Part shown: positions 17,239 through 26,294 of the stretch, piece by piece
Position numbering within the stretch: position 1 is the stretch's first letter
Layout of the letters: each line of letters opens with the position of its first letter
Assembly (NCBI RefSeq): GCF_007655485.1
Contig: NZ_VJXQ01000001.1
Coordinates: 669,571-728,520 of the forward strand
Length of the DNA: 58,950 nt
Direction: 5' to 3'
Source of the DNA: Halobellus captivus
GTDB lineage: Archaea > Halobacteriota > Halobacteria > Halobacteriales > Haloferacaceae
The notes under the pieces: model-generated
What the model was told of the DNA's origin: nothing
The model's database searches: none
The model's input: only the letters and a program-made list of their open reading frames with translations
Made by a program: the position numbers and the translations under genes

Positions 17239-18435
17239 TCACGCCCCGTCGTCGGGCACCGTCGCCTCCGGCGCGATCGAACGGTCGCGAGTGAATCGAA
17301 CGCCCTCCGCACTGGACGTCAGGAGTGTCACGCTTTCGCTGTCGGCCGGGACGCTGAACACCGTCCACACCTCTCGGTTCTCCTGCGGTTCGTACAGCCC
17401 GGCGCGCGGGAAGCCGGTCACTCCTTGAAGGGGCTGATGCCCGTAGCGTTCGCCAGCGACCTCGACTGAGAGGGACGGTTGGTCGAACTGCGTGGGTGAC
17501 TCGTTCGTGTTGGTGACGTTCATCCGTACGAGGACGAGGGTCTCCCCCTCGGGAGCGTCGTAGGTGGTGCCGTTCACCTCCAGCGAGTCAACCGTGCGCG
17601 CGTTCCATCGAACGTCCAGCGTCGCGTTCGCGCCCGCCGTCGACACCGCGGAGGCGTCGATCCCATCGCCGCTACCGACGTCCAAGGGCGCACCGATACC
17701 GACACCGGGGCCCACCGTGGCACCCAGGACGAACGCGATGACGAGGATCACCGGGAGCACGACGGCAGGGATCGACTTGGTAGAGAGCCCCCGCAGCGCC
17801 GCTATGGGGCTTCCCGCCAGGGGAAGTCTCGACTCCTCGTCGGGGTGACCGGAATCACCCTGGTCGGCGTCGCCCTGATCGCCGCCGCCCGCGGCGGATC
17901 GACCGCCGTCAGCGCCACCATTGTCGTCGCCACCCCCGAGTTTCGCTCGGACCGACGCGAACGCTTCGTCGACGTCGCCGACGCGGTCCAGAATCGACTC
18001 AGGGAGAGGAAGCCCGAGCGCGACGAGTCGTTCGGCGACCGATTCGAGCGGCCCCGCCTGTGTGTAGCGTCCCAACACGTCTTCGAGTCCGCCCGCCGCG
18101 ACGGTATCGGCGAGAGCCGCGCGGTCGAGGAGGTGAACGCTTCGCTGGGCGGCGGTCCGCTCGGCCTCGGGCGCGAACGCCCCCTGCGTCGCCACGACGG
18201 CGACGTCGATCCCGCGCTTGCGGCAGAAGCCGACGAACTGTTTGAGATGTCGGTCGGTGACCGTCGCCGTCGCCGTGGGGAAGACGTAGATGACGCCGCG
18301 CTTGCCGTCACCGCGTTTGCCGATCACGAAGTACGACTCGTCGGCGCGCTCGCGAACGGACGTCTTCCAGCCGCGTTCGTCCCACAGATCGGCGAGGAAG
18401 GCGACGAACTCCCGCGGTTCGAGTTCGGGGATCAC
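17239..18435 (-). CDS. Degenerate Mrr-like nuclease domain + membrane helix + DUF4352-like domain
   Basis: A 398-residue protein with three parts. Residues 1-115 resemble the restriction-endonuclease (Mrr_cat) fold: FVAFLADLWDERGWKTSVRE, YFVIGKRGDGKRGVIYVFP, DRHLKQFVGFCRKRGIDVAV. The usual catalytic Q-x-K is replaced by Y-x-F, so nuclease activity is doubtful. After a Gly/Asp linker comes one membrane helix (221-248), then an extracellular beta domain (about 272-375; LEVNGTTYDAPEGETLVLVR, MNVTNTNESPTQF), similar to DUF4352. The GTG start overlaps the stop of the upstream surface-protein gene (GTGA), so the two are translated together and probably act together. Confidence 0.7.
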   Translation of the reverse strand: MIPELEPREFVAFLADLWDERGWKTSVRERADESYFVIGKRGDGKRGVIYVFPTATATVTDRHLKQFVGFCRKRGIDVAVVATQGAFAPEAERTAAQRSVHLLDRAALADTVAAGGLEDVLGRYTQAGPLESVAERLVALGLPLPESILDRVGDVDEAFASVRAKLGGGDDNGGADGGRSAAGGGDQGDADQGDSGHPDEESRLPLAGSPIAALRGLSTKSIPAVVLPVILVIAFVLGATVGPGVGIGAPLDVGSGDGIDASAVSTAGANATLDVRWNARTVDSLEVNGTTYDAPEGETLVLVRMNVTNTNESPTQFDQPSLSVEVAGERYGHQPLQGVTGFPRAGLYEPQENREVWTVFSVPADSESVTLLTSSAEGVRFTRDRSIAPEATVPDDGA

Positions 18436-20249
18436 GGCGCGTCACCCCGGCGGGCGAGGAGTGCCGCGGCCCCGACCAGCGCCGCGACCGCGACGCCCGG
18501 CGACAGCGGCAGGCTCGATTCGGTGGTTCCACCGGGTTGCAGCGGCGTCCGGGTCACGACCGGATACGCGGTCGCGGTCGGCGTCCCCGTTTCCGTCTCG
18601 GTCCGCGTCAGCGTGGCGGTCTCGGTCGGCGCGGGCGGGAAGTCGATCATCGCCGTGTCGTTCACGGTGACCCCGTCGAGTGCGTACGCCGCCGCGCTCG
18701 GATCGTAAGAGCCGTCCTCGTCGGCGCGGACCAGTTCCGCACGGAGCAGTTGGTCCTCGAAGACCACGGTTTCGAGCTCCGCCGACACGTTCGCGTGCTG
18801 GCCGGGTGCGAGGTAGTCGCTGCGGCCGATCGCCTCTCCGCCCTCGTCTTCCAGCCTGACGAATCCGCCAGACGGGACTTCGGCGCGTTCGATCTCGACG
18901 GCCGTCCCGTTCACCGTCTGATTCTCGATGTCGACCATCGGATCGGGGGCGACCAAGTGCACCTCCTGAGCGGTCTCAAGGAAGTGATCGCGAACCCACA
19001 GTGTCGCGTTCGTGCCGCGAGAGAGCCCGGAGAAGTCGAAGGACGCCTCGAATTCGCCGTTCTCGTCGACGGTCGCGTCGGCGAGTTCGAGGAACGCGTT
19101 CGGATCCGTCGAGCGCAGGCGGACTTCGAGTTCCGTGTTCGGCGCGCGCGTCGTCGATCCGGTCACCGGGAAGGCGTCATCGTCCCACGGGTAGTGGACG
19201 GAATCGTTCGCTGGCGACAGCGACACCCTCGGCTCTCGGAGGAAGAAGGTCGCCGTCGCGACCGTCTCCGAGCCGTCGGAGAGCCCGCTCTCCTCGGTGA
19301 GCGTCAGTGCCGCACGGTAGCGGTTGCGTTCCGACTGCGATTCGAGTTCGACGTCCGAGGTGTCCCAGAGGACGTACAACTCGTCGTTCGCGAGGTTCGG
19401 GAGCACGGTGACGTTCGCCGAGTCGGTCGCGACGTACTCGCGGGCCGCGTGGTTCGGTCCGGGATCCGTCTGCGTGAAGTTCACCTTGAGTCCGTTGGCT
19501 GCGGCGCTCCCGGTGAGATCGCTCGCGTTCAGGGCCGTCTCCAGCCCACTCTCTTCGACCCGCATCACCGCGTAGTCGCCGCGGGCGACGGCGGATCCGG
19601 CCGTCATCGTCGACTGCAGCGGGCCGACGTCGGCGTCGCCGTCCTCGCCGCCGCCAGCGGATTCGGCTGGCTCGAACGACCCCGGCGCGCGGAAGGATTC
19701 CGCGCGCAGATCGCCGCGCGGTTCGACGGTGAGCGTGCTGACGTCGCGTTCGACGCCGTCGACGTCGACGCGGACCAGGTAGTCCTCGGGTTCGATCGGC
19801 TCGTCGAGCGGCGGCGTGTGCATCGTCGCGGACCCGCCATCGATGAACGCGTTCGGGTCCGAATCGGTGGTCCGGCGCGTGTCGATGACGATTTCGTCGG
19901 TGCCGCTACCGCCGAGGTTGACAGTGACGTGGAAGCCGTACTCCGGGCCGCCGATCGTCACCGTCGCGGCGGCGGAGTGCGAGACGGCGATAGTCACCTC
20001 GTCGCCGCGCGTGACGCTGACGTTGCCATCGGGAAATGAGCCCGAGTCGTCGTCGACCTGTCTGCGGATCGGGTTCGCGGTCTCCGACGTGGCGGCGGCT
20101 TCCGCCGACACGTGCGAAGGTGCGTCGCCGACGGCCTGGACCCGCTGTTCTCGGTCCGCGTCGATCCCCAGGCCCGAGACGGGGGTCGCGCTCCCGAGGA
20201 GGAGCGAGATGGCGATTGCGAGGACCAGCGGTGTGGGGGCGTGAGGCAT
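18432..20249 (-). CDS. BGTF-like surface protein
   Basis: A 605-residue exported protein. Residues 1-26 are a Sec signal peptide (LVLAIAISLLLGSATPVSG). The ectodomain carries repeated Ig-like beta units typical of haloarchaeal surface proteins with BGTF-type domains (DEVTIAVSHSAAATVTIGG; DYAVMRVEESGLETALN; VSLSPANDSVHYPWDDD). A Thr-rich stalk (TETATLTRTETETGTPTATA), a likely O-glycosylated spacer, precedes a C-terminal membrane helix (GVAVAALVGAAALLARRG). It is probably an S-layer associated or adhesion-like protein. It is the first gene of a two-gene operon with the Mrr-like membrane protein. TATA-like ctttatgtag lies about 40 bases upstream. Confidence 0.8.
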   Translation of the reverse strand: MPHAPTPLVLAIAISLLLGSATPVSGLGIDADREQRVQAVGDAPSHVSAEAAATSETANPIRRQVDDDSGSFPDGNVSVTRGDEVTIAVSHSAAATVTIGGPEYGFHVTVNLGGSGTDEIVIDTRRTTDSDPNAFIDGGSATMHTPPLDEPIEPEDYLVRVDVDGVERDVSTLTVEPRGDLRAESFRAPGSFEPAESAGGGEDGDADVGPLQSTMTAGSAVARGDYAVMRVEESGLETALNASDLTGSAAANGLKVNFTQTDPGPNHAAREYVATDSANVTVLPNLANDELYVLWDTSDVELESQSERNRYRAALTLTEESGLSDGSETVATATFFLREPRVSLSPANDSVHYPWDDDAFPVTGSTTRAPNTELEVRLRSTDPNAFLELADATVDENGEFEASFDFSGLSRGTNATLWVRDHFLETAQEVHLVAPDPMVDIENQTVNGTAVEIERAEVPSGGFVRLEDEGGEAIGRSDYLAPGQHANVSAELETVVFEDQLLRAELVRADEDGSYDPSAAAYALDGVTVNDTAMIDFPPAPTETATLTRTETETGTPTATAYPVVTRTPLQPGGTTESSLPLSPGVAVAALVGAAALLARRGDAP

Positions 20250-20387
20250 CGGCGAGGGCGTTGTCTCCCTACGGTACCGACCACGCTACATAAAGTACTG
20301 CGGTCAAACCATCAGATTTGATAACAGACCGGTCGACGGCGGGGATCCCGCCTGCGAAATGCGACTCGCTGCTCCGCCGACGACCGG

Positions 20388-20699
20388 TCAGATGAGCCCC
20401 GGTGCGACCGCGCTGACGAGCAGGAGGACGGTCCCGATCACGCCGAGAACCACGAACAGCGCGTTCTCTGCGGACGGATCCTCGGGTTCGATCGGGGCCG
20501 GAGTCCACCGCTGATCGTCGCCGTTGCCGTTACCGGTGTCGTCGCCGTTCCCACCGAGACCAGCATCCGATCTCGAATCGGTCCGTACGGCCGTCTCAGC
20601 GCTGACAGAGCCGTCTCGCCCCTCACGATCGGATCCGTCGTCGGCCCCGGCGATCGACACGCCCGTCGGTCGTGGTTTCTCCCCGTCGCTCTCAGTCAT
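20388..20699 (-). CDS. Small acidic protein with C-terminal membrane helix (DUF7312-like)
   Basis: A 103-residue protein. The first 75 residues are acidic and low complexity (Gly/Asp/Asn-rich, GNGDDTGNGNGDDQRW), followed by one C-terminal membrane helix (ALFVVLGVIGTVLLLVSAV), so it is a tail-anchored or single-pass protein. I recall similar haloarchaeal proteins as DUF7312; the function is unknown. The start MTESDGEK is taken because upstream codons fall in the tandem repeat region. It sits between the surface protein and pyruvate kinase, all on the minus strand. Confidence 0.65.
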   Translation of the reverse strand: MTESDGEKPRPTGVSIAGADDGSDREGRDGSVSAETAVRTDSRSDAGLGGNGDDTGNGNGDDQRWTPAPIEPEDPSAENALFVVLGVIGTVLLLVSAVAPGLI

Positions 20700-20739
20700 T
20701 ACCCGCTCTACGTTCCTCGCGGGAAAAGGTCTGCCGTCC

Positions 20740-20839
20740 GACCGCGACGCTCGTCTCCCACTCTGATCGCAACGCTCGTCTCCCACTCCGACCGCAACGC
20801 TTGACCCCGACTCCGAACGAGACAGTCGCTCCAAACTCT
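20740..20839. repeat. Four tandem 25-bp units upstream of the DUF7312-like gene
   Basis: Units begin at 20740, 20765, 20790 and 20815. Each has the form ga(c/t)cgcaacgct followed by cgtctcccactc, the first two nearly identical and the last two progressively diverged. They lie in the 167-base gap between pyk and the small membrane protein gene, in front of the latter's start. They may be a chance slippage product or a regulatory array. Confidence 0.75.
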
Positions 20840-20866
20840 GATCGGCGGTCATATCCGCTCAGCATC

Positions 20867-22633
20867 TCACTCCCGCGCGAGCGACTGCCCGCGGTGGCTG
20901 ATGAGATCCCCCTCGTAGACCACGCCGCGTTCGGCGTGCAGCGTCAGTGTCGTTCCGTCGGAGAGCCGTCGCGGCAGCGGTGCACCGGAGATCATCGGAA
21001 TGTCGAGTTCCCGCGCGACGAGCGCAGGGTAGCCGGTCATCCCGGGCCGCGCGTCGACGATCCCCGCGATCTTGGCGGTTCCTCCCTCGAACTCGCCCTC
21101 GAAGTGCGCCGGGAGCGCGAGGATCGCCCCGTCGGGAATCGCCGAGAGGTCGCCGTCGTCGACGGTCGCCATCGGACCGGCGGCGCGGCCGCCGACGACC
21201 TTGCGCCCGGTGGCGACGGTCTCGGCGGCAACGTGGAGCTTCAGCATATTCGTCGTATTCGTGCTCTCCAGTTCGGTCATCATCCCCGAGAGGACGACGA
21301 GCGTGTCGCCCGAGCGGGCGACGTTGGCGTCGAGCGCGGCGTCGACGGCGTCCTCCATCATCTGATCGATATCCTCCCGGTAGGCGGAGTACTTCGGCAC
21401 GACGCCCCACGAGAGCGCGAGCTGTCGACGCACGCGGTCGGTGGGCGTCGTCGCGACCACGGGAACCGCAGGTCGGAACTTCGCCGTCTTCCGCGCGGTG
21501 TAGCCGGACTCGGAGGCGGCGACGATAGCGCTTGCTCCGACGTCGCGGGCGAGGTACCGCGCCGAGCGCGCGAGCGCCTCAGTCCGGGACTCGCTGTCGG
21601 CGGTCGGGATGTGCTGCTCGCGGCTTTCGGAGTACTCCTCGCTGGCTTCGACCTGCCGGACGATCCGGTCCATCGTCTCGACGACGCGGACGGGGTCGTC
21701 GCCGATCGCCGTCTCCCCGGAGAGCATCACCGCGTCGGTGCCGTCGAGCACCGCGTTGGCGACGTCGGAGGCCTCCGCGCGGGTCGGCCGCCGCGCGTGG
21801 ATCATCGAATCGAGCATCTCGGTCGCCGTGATGACCGGCGTGCCCGTCGCGTGGCACTTTCTGATGATCCGCTTTTGGATGATCGGGACGTCCTCTAAGG
21901 GCATCTCGACCCCGAGGTCGCCGCGGGCGACCATCACGCCGTAGGCCGCGTCGATGATCTCGTCGAGGTTTTCGACCGCACCCGCGCGTTCGATCTTGGC
22001 GACGACCGGGATGTCGGCACCGAGTTCGTCGAGCGCGTCGCTGATCGTGTAGACGTCGGCGGCGTCGCGGACGAACGAGGCCGCGACGAAGTCAGCGTCG
22101 GTCTCGGCCGCGACGGCGAGTTCCCGCCGGTCTCCCTCGGTGATGAGATCGATGTCGAGGTTGACACCCGGGAGGTTGACGCCTTTCCGCCCGCCGAGGC
22201 TCCCGCCGGAGACGACTCGCGCGACGACGGTGTCGCCCTCGATTCGGCGCACCGTCGCCTCGATCCGACCGTCGTCCAGCAGGATCGTATCGCCCGGTTC
22301 CGCGGCAGCGATGGAGTACGAAAGGCCGACGGTCTCCGGCGTCGCCTCGCTTCCTTCGACGAATCGGACCTCGGAGTCGGTCTCCAGCGCGATCGGCTCT
22401 TCCAGGGGCGCAGTCCTTACTTCCGGCCCCTGTAAGTCGACCATCGCGGCTATCGGCCCGTCGGTCACGTCGTCGACCGCGCGGATGCGGCTGATCACCT
22501 TGCGGCGGTGGTCCGGCGTCCCGTGGCTCGCGTTGAGCCGCGCGACGCTCATCCCCGCATCCGCGAGTCCGCGAATCGTGGCCTCCCCGTCGGAGGCCGG
22601 GCCGAGCGTACAGACGATTTTGGCCTTGCGCAT
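20867..22633 (-). CDS. pyk: Pyruvate kinase with C-terminal PEP-utiliser-like domain
   Basis: A 588-residue pyruvate kinase (PEP + ADP to pyruvate + ATP). The N-terminus RKAKIVCTLGPASDG, SVARLNASHG, the signature GVMVARGDLGVEMP and the metal/substrate barrel residues are intact; the regulatory C domain spans about 350-470. Residues about 490-585 are an extra PEP-utiliser (swivel) domain, known in some pyruvate kinases. Here the phosphorylatable T-S-H is T-G-Tyr535, so this domain cannot carry phosphate on His. PEP synthase, the reverse-direction enzyme, lies 4 kb away on the same strand. A cctttttaac TATA box sits 27 bases before the ATG. Confidence 0.96.
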   Translation of the reverse strand: MRKAKIVCTLGPASDGEATIRGLADAGMSVARLNASHGTPDHRRKVISRIRAVDDVTDGPIAAMVDLQGPEVRTAPLEEPIALETDSEVRFVEGSEATPETVGLSYSIAAAEPGDTILLDDGRIEATVRRIEGDTVVARVVSGGSLGGRKGVNLPGVNLDIDLITEGDRRELAVAAETDADFVAASFVRDAADVYTISDALDELGADIPVVAKIERAGAVENLDEIIDAAYGVMVARGDLGVEMPLEDVPIIQKRIIRKCHATGTPVITATEMLDSMIHARRPTRAEASDVANAVLDGTDAVMLSGETAIGDDPVRVVETMDRIVRQVEASEEYSESREQHIPTADSESRTEALARSARYLARDVGASAIVAASESGYTARKTAKFRPAVPVVATTPTDRVRRQLALSWGVVPKYSAYREDIDQMMEDAVDAALDANVARSGDTLVVLSGMMTELESTNTTNMLKLHVAAETVATGRKVVGGRAAGPMATVDDGDLSAIPDGAILALPAHFEGEFEGGTAKIAGIVDARPGMTGYPALVARELDIPMISGAPLPRRLSDGTTLTLHAERGVVYEGDLISHRGQSLARE

Positions 22634-22655
22634 AGAAACCCTACTCGGGAGCGAG

Positions 22656-22664
22656 TTAAAAAGG
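22656..22664 (-). promoter_or_regulatory. TATA box of pyk
   Basis: Minus-strand cctttttaa about 27 bases before the ATG; spacing fits a leaderless transcript. Confidence 0.6.
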
Positions 22665-22720
22665 TCGACGGTGAGGCGGTGCCGCTCGAAACGGCCGCAG
22701 GCGGAGATTTTCGGACCGGT

Positions 22721-24874
22721 CTATCGGATCTTCGTCCCGGGGACGGCGTCGCCGTGCGTCGTGAGCAGATCGGCCTGCTCGCCCGCCGCGAGCAGCATCC
22801 CGTTCGATTCGACGCCGAACAGCTCGGCCTTCTCCAGGTTGGCGACCACGACGATCGTCTCTCCGACGAGGGAGTCGAGATCGTGGAGCTGTTTGATCCC
22901 GGCGACGATCTGGCGCTCCTCGAGGCCGATGTCGACGGTCAGCTTCGCGAGCTTGTCGGCGCCCTCGACGCCCTCGGCGGCGACGATTTCGCCAACGCGG
23001 ATGTCGAGCGCCTGGAAGTCCTCGAACCCGATGCGCTCGTCGGCGATCGGTTCGAGGTCCGCGGCCGACGCGTTCCCCGCGCCGCCGTCCTCGCGGTCGC
23101 CGTCGGTATCGTCGTCAGCGCCGGAGTGATCGTCCTCGGTCGCCGCTTCGACCCGCTCTTCGAGCTTCTCGTTCAGCTCCTCGACGCGCTCCGCGGGGAT
23201 CTTCTCGAACAGCTCCGTCGGCTCGTCGAACGCCTGCGTAGCGGGATCGAGCGCGGCATCGATGCCCGCGGCGTGGACGTCGCCGTCCTCGTTGAGATCG
23301 CTCCAGATGTTCTCGGCGGCCTCTGGCGTGACCGGCTCGAAGAGCACGGCCACCGCTTTCGCGATCTGGACGCAGTCGCGGATGACCCGCGCCTTCTCGG
23401 GATCGTCGTCGTCGAGCTTCCAGGGCTCGTTGCGCTGGATGTACTCGTTGCCGAACTGCGCGAGCCGGACCGCGCTCTCGCCGACCGCACGGACCGAGTA
23501 CTCGTTGACACCGGCCTCGAACTCCTCGATCGCGGTCTCGATCCGCGCGCGGACGTCCTCAGAGACGTCGACGTCGGGCGAGCCGCCGAACTCGCGGGCG
23601 GCGAAGAGCAGCGAGCGGTAGACGAAGTTGCCGACGGTGCCGACGAGTTCGTTGTTCACGCGTTCGCGGAAGCGGCCCCACGAGAAGTCGACGTCCTGCT
23701 GGAAGCCGCCGTTGGTCGCGAGGTAGTAGCGGAGGAGGTCGGGGCGAAAGCCCTCGTCTAAGTACTCGTCGGCCCAGACGGCCCGGTCCCGCGAGGTCGA
23801 AAAGCCCTTGCCTTCGAGCGTGATGAAGCCGGAGGCCATCACGGCGCGCGGTTCGGCGTAGCCCGCGGCGCGCAGCATCGCGGGCCAGAAGACGGTGTGG
23901 TGCTGGATGATGTCGCGACCGATGATGTGGACGATCTCGCCGCCCCCGGTCGGTCCACCCGCTCCGTCCGATCCGCCCGCTCCGTCACCGTCGACCGCGC
24001 CCGAACCGCTCGCTTTCCACGCCGCCTCCCAGTCGAAGACGTCGCTCCCGACGCGTTCGGTGTACTGCTTCGTCGAGGAGATGTACTCGATCGGCGCGTC
24101 GACCCAGACGTAGAGGACGAGGTCCTCCTCGCCGGGGTAGTCGACGCCCCAGTCCATATCGCGGGTGATACACCAGTCCTGGAGTTCGCCCTCGATCCAC
24201 TCGCGGGGCTGGTTCTGGGCGTTCGAGGTGCCTTCGAGGCGGTCGATGAATTCGACGAGGTACTCTTGCAGGTCCGAGACGGCGAAGAACTTGTGCTCGC
24301 GGTTTCGGTACTCCGCGGCGTTCCCCGTGACCGTCGAGACGGGGTCTTCGATCTCGCCGGGTTCGAGGTGGCGGCCGCAGCCCTCGTCGCACTCGTCGCC
24401 GCGGGCGTGCTCGCCGCAGTACGGGCACGCCCCCTCGACGAATCTGTCGGGCAGCCACTGGTCGGCCTCGGGGTCGTAGGCGACGGGGATCTCCTTCTCG
24501 TAGACGTAGCCCTCCTCCTCCAACGTCCGGACGATCTCCTGGGTCGTTTCGAGGTTCGTCTCGTCGTGCGTGTGGCCGTAGTTGTCGAACTCGACGTCGA
24601 ACTTCGGGAACGTCTCCTCGTACCGCTCGTGGTGTCGAAGGGCGAACTCCTCGGGGGTGACGCCCTCCTCAGCGGCGTTGACGGCGACCGGCGTGCCGTG
24701 CATATCGGATCCGGAGACGAACGCGGTCTCCTGGCCGAGCCGCTTCAGCGCGCGGCTGTAGATGTCGCCGCCGACGTACGTTCGGAGGTGACCGATGTGC
24801 AGGTCGCCGTTGGCGTACGGCAGCCCGCAGGTCACCACCGCCGGGTCCTCGGTGGGAAAGTCCTCGTGGCTCAT
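22721..24874 (-). CDS. metG: Methionyl-tRNA synthetase
   Basis: A 717-residue class I synthetase charging tRNA-Met. Seen are the HIGH motif (residues 26-29 within NGDLHIGHLRTY), the knuckle CPYCGEHARGDECDEGCGRH for zinc, the KMSKS-equivalent GKGFSTSR, and the C-terminal tRNA-binding EMAPII-type domain (DIRVGEIVAAEGVEGADKL). A Gly/Asp-rich insertion (about 20 residues, GDGAGGSDGAGG) lies in the catalytic part just before GEIVHIIGRDI, unusual in a conserved region. A second acidic linker precedes the tRNA-binding domain. The start MSHEDFPTED fits the family; a ggattttgg TATA-like element precedes it. Confidence 0.97.
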   Translation of the reverse strand: MSHEDFPTEDPAVVTCGLPYANGDLHIGHLRTYVGGDIYSRALKRLGQETAFVSGSDMHGTPVAVNAAEEGVTPEEFALRHHERYEETFPKFDVEFDNYGHTHDETNLETTQEIVRTLEEEGYVYEKEIPVAYDPEADQWLPDRFVEGACPYCGEHARGDECDEGCGRHLEPGEIEDPVSTVTGNAAEYRNREHKFFAVSDLQEYLVEFIDRLEGTSNAQNQPREWIEGELQDWCITRDMDWGVDYPGEEDLVLYVWVDAPIEYISSTKQYTERVGSDVFDWEAAWKASGSGAVDGDGAGGSDGAGGPTGGGEIVHIIGRDIIQHHTVFWPAMLRAAGYAEPRAVMASGFITLEGKGFSTSRDRAVWADEYLDEGFRPDLLRYYLATNGGFQQDVDFSWGRFRERVNNELVGTVGNFVYRSLLFAAREFGGSPDVDVSEDVRARIETAIEEFEAGVNEYSVRAVGESAVRLAQFGNEYIQRNEPWKLDDDDPEKARVIRDCVQIAKAVAVLFEPVTPEAAENIWSDLNEDGDVHAAGIDAALDPATQAFDEPTELFEKIPAERVEELNEKLEERVEAATEDDHSGADDDTDGDREDGGAGNASAADLEPIADERIGFEDFQALDIRVGEIVAAEGVEGADKLAKLTVDIGLEERQIVAGIKQLHDLDSLVGETIVVVANLEKAELFGVESNGMLLAAGEQADLLTTHGDAVPGTKIR

Positions 24875-25026
24875 AGGGGACACTCTCGGCGGCGGCACCA
24901 AAATCCCGCTGATTCGGCGTCGTCGTCGTCGGGGCGGCAACGCGACGACTGAACACGGTGGGCACGACGACCGAACGCGGTGGGCGGCGGCACGCGGAAT
25001 CGAATCCCGTGCGACCGCGGCACCGA

Positions 25027-26133
25027 CTACCGAAGCGCGTCGAGGTCGTCGAGGAACGCCCGAAGCATCTCCCGCGTCACGTGCGGCATCACGACAATCC
25101 GCGCGAGGCCGTCGCCCGTGCGAGAGAGCCGCCAGCCGCCGTCGCGGAGCGCGCGGAAAGTCGGTTCGTCGAGGTCGACCACGACGATCGGGAGCTCCAC
25201 GTCGGCGACGTCCCGGTCACGCGATCTGAGTTCCGCCGCGAACCACCGGGCGAGCCGGTCGGCGCGCTCGTACTCGCGGCGGTAGCCCTCTGGCCACAGC
25301 GCGTCCATCGCGGCGACGGCGCTCGCGACGCCAGCCCCGCTTCGCGTCCCCGTCAGCGACGCCTGCGAGGTCGATTCGAGATACGGCGTATCGACCGCCA
25401 GCGCGTCCATTCCATCCCGTTCGCGGAAGAGCAGTCCGCCCGCGGGGATGACCGCGCGGCCGCACTTGTGCGGGTCGATCGTCATCGAGTCGATCGGGGC
25501 GTGCCCGAAGTGCCACGCGTGGTCGGTGAAGGGGAGGAGGAAGCCGCCCCACGCGGCGTCGACGTGACAGTACGCGTCGGCGTCGTGGGCGATCTCGGCG
25601 AGTTCGGGGATCGGATCGATCCGACCGTACTCGGTCGTGCCCGCGACGCCGACGACGAGGATCGTCTCCGAGTCGACCGCGGCCCCGACGGCGTCGACGT
25701 CAGCGCGGTGGTCGTCGTCCGTCGGGACCGTGCGCAACTCGACGCCGAGAATGTCGGCCGCCTTCGTGAAGGAGAAGTGGACGCTCTCGGGGGCGACGAC
25801 GTTCGGGTCGGTCGCGTCGCTTCGGTGTCGCGCCGAGCGGACCGCCTGGATGTTCGCCTCGGTCCCGCCGCTCGTGACGTATCCGTGCGGGCCGTCGGAG
25901 GCGGCGTTCGGATCCGGAGCCGCCGTCGGGCTGGACGTGGATTGGCCCAATCCGGCGAGTCGACCGAGTCCGTTCACGGCTCGCGCTTCGAGTGCGCTGA
26001 CCTCGGCGTAGGTGGCCGGATCGCCCGGGTTCGTCGCGAGAAACCGCTCTGCGGCCTCCCGTGCGCTCGGATGCGGCTCCGTGCACATCGAGGAGAGAAC
26101 GCGCTCGAACGTCTGCGGGGCCGCCCGCTGCAT
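25027..26133 (-). CDS. mfnA: MfnA-type PLP decarboxylase (L-tyrosine/L-aspartate decarboxylase)
   Basis: A 368-residue group II PLP decarboxylase. The PLP lysine is K223 in [10 protein letters not shown]; the cofactor pocket HVDAAWGG (190-197) and GGTEANI (89-95) are intact. In methanogens MfnA makes tyramine from tyrosine; in haloarchaea, which lack methanofuran, the aspartate-to-beta-alanine reaction for coenzyme A is the likelier role. An acidic/Ser-rich insertion (about 64-80) is not typical. The start [10 protein letters not shown] matches family N-termini; another ATG 11 codons upstream is possible. A ctaaac TATA-like element sits about 25 bases before the chosen start. Confidence 0.9.
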   Translation of the reverse strand: MQRAAPQTFERVLSSMCTEPHPSAREAAERFLATNPGDPATYAEVSALEARAVNGLGRLAGLGQSTSSPTAAPDPNAASDGPHGYVTSGGTEANIQAVRSARHRSDATDPNVVAPESVHFSFTKAADILGVELRTVPTDDDHRADVDAVGAAVDSETILVVGVAGTTEYGRIDPIPELAEIAHDADAYCHVDAAWGGFLLPFTDHAWHFGHAPIDSMTIDPHKCGRAVIPAGGLLFRERDGMDALAVDTPYLESTSQASLTGTRSGAGVASAVAAMDALWPEGYRREYERADRLARWFAAELRSRDRDVADVELPIVVVDLDEPTFRALRDGGWRLSRTGDGLARIVVMPHVTREMLRAFLDDLDALR

Positions 26134-26294
26134 AGAACCTCGTAGGATGCGGTCTCGTTTAGTCATTCTGTTCTGGTCGCGCGGTCTTCGATCCCGTTAG
26201 ATCGGTCGACGGGTCGTCCGCGGCTGGAACGGACGAACCGCCGATCTCACGCCCTTTCGGAGGCGCTCCCTGCCGACTATCGAACCCGCCCCAA

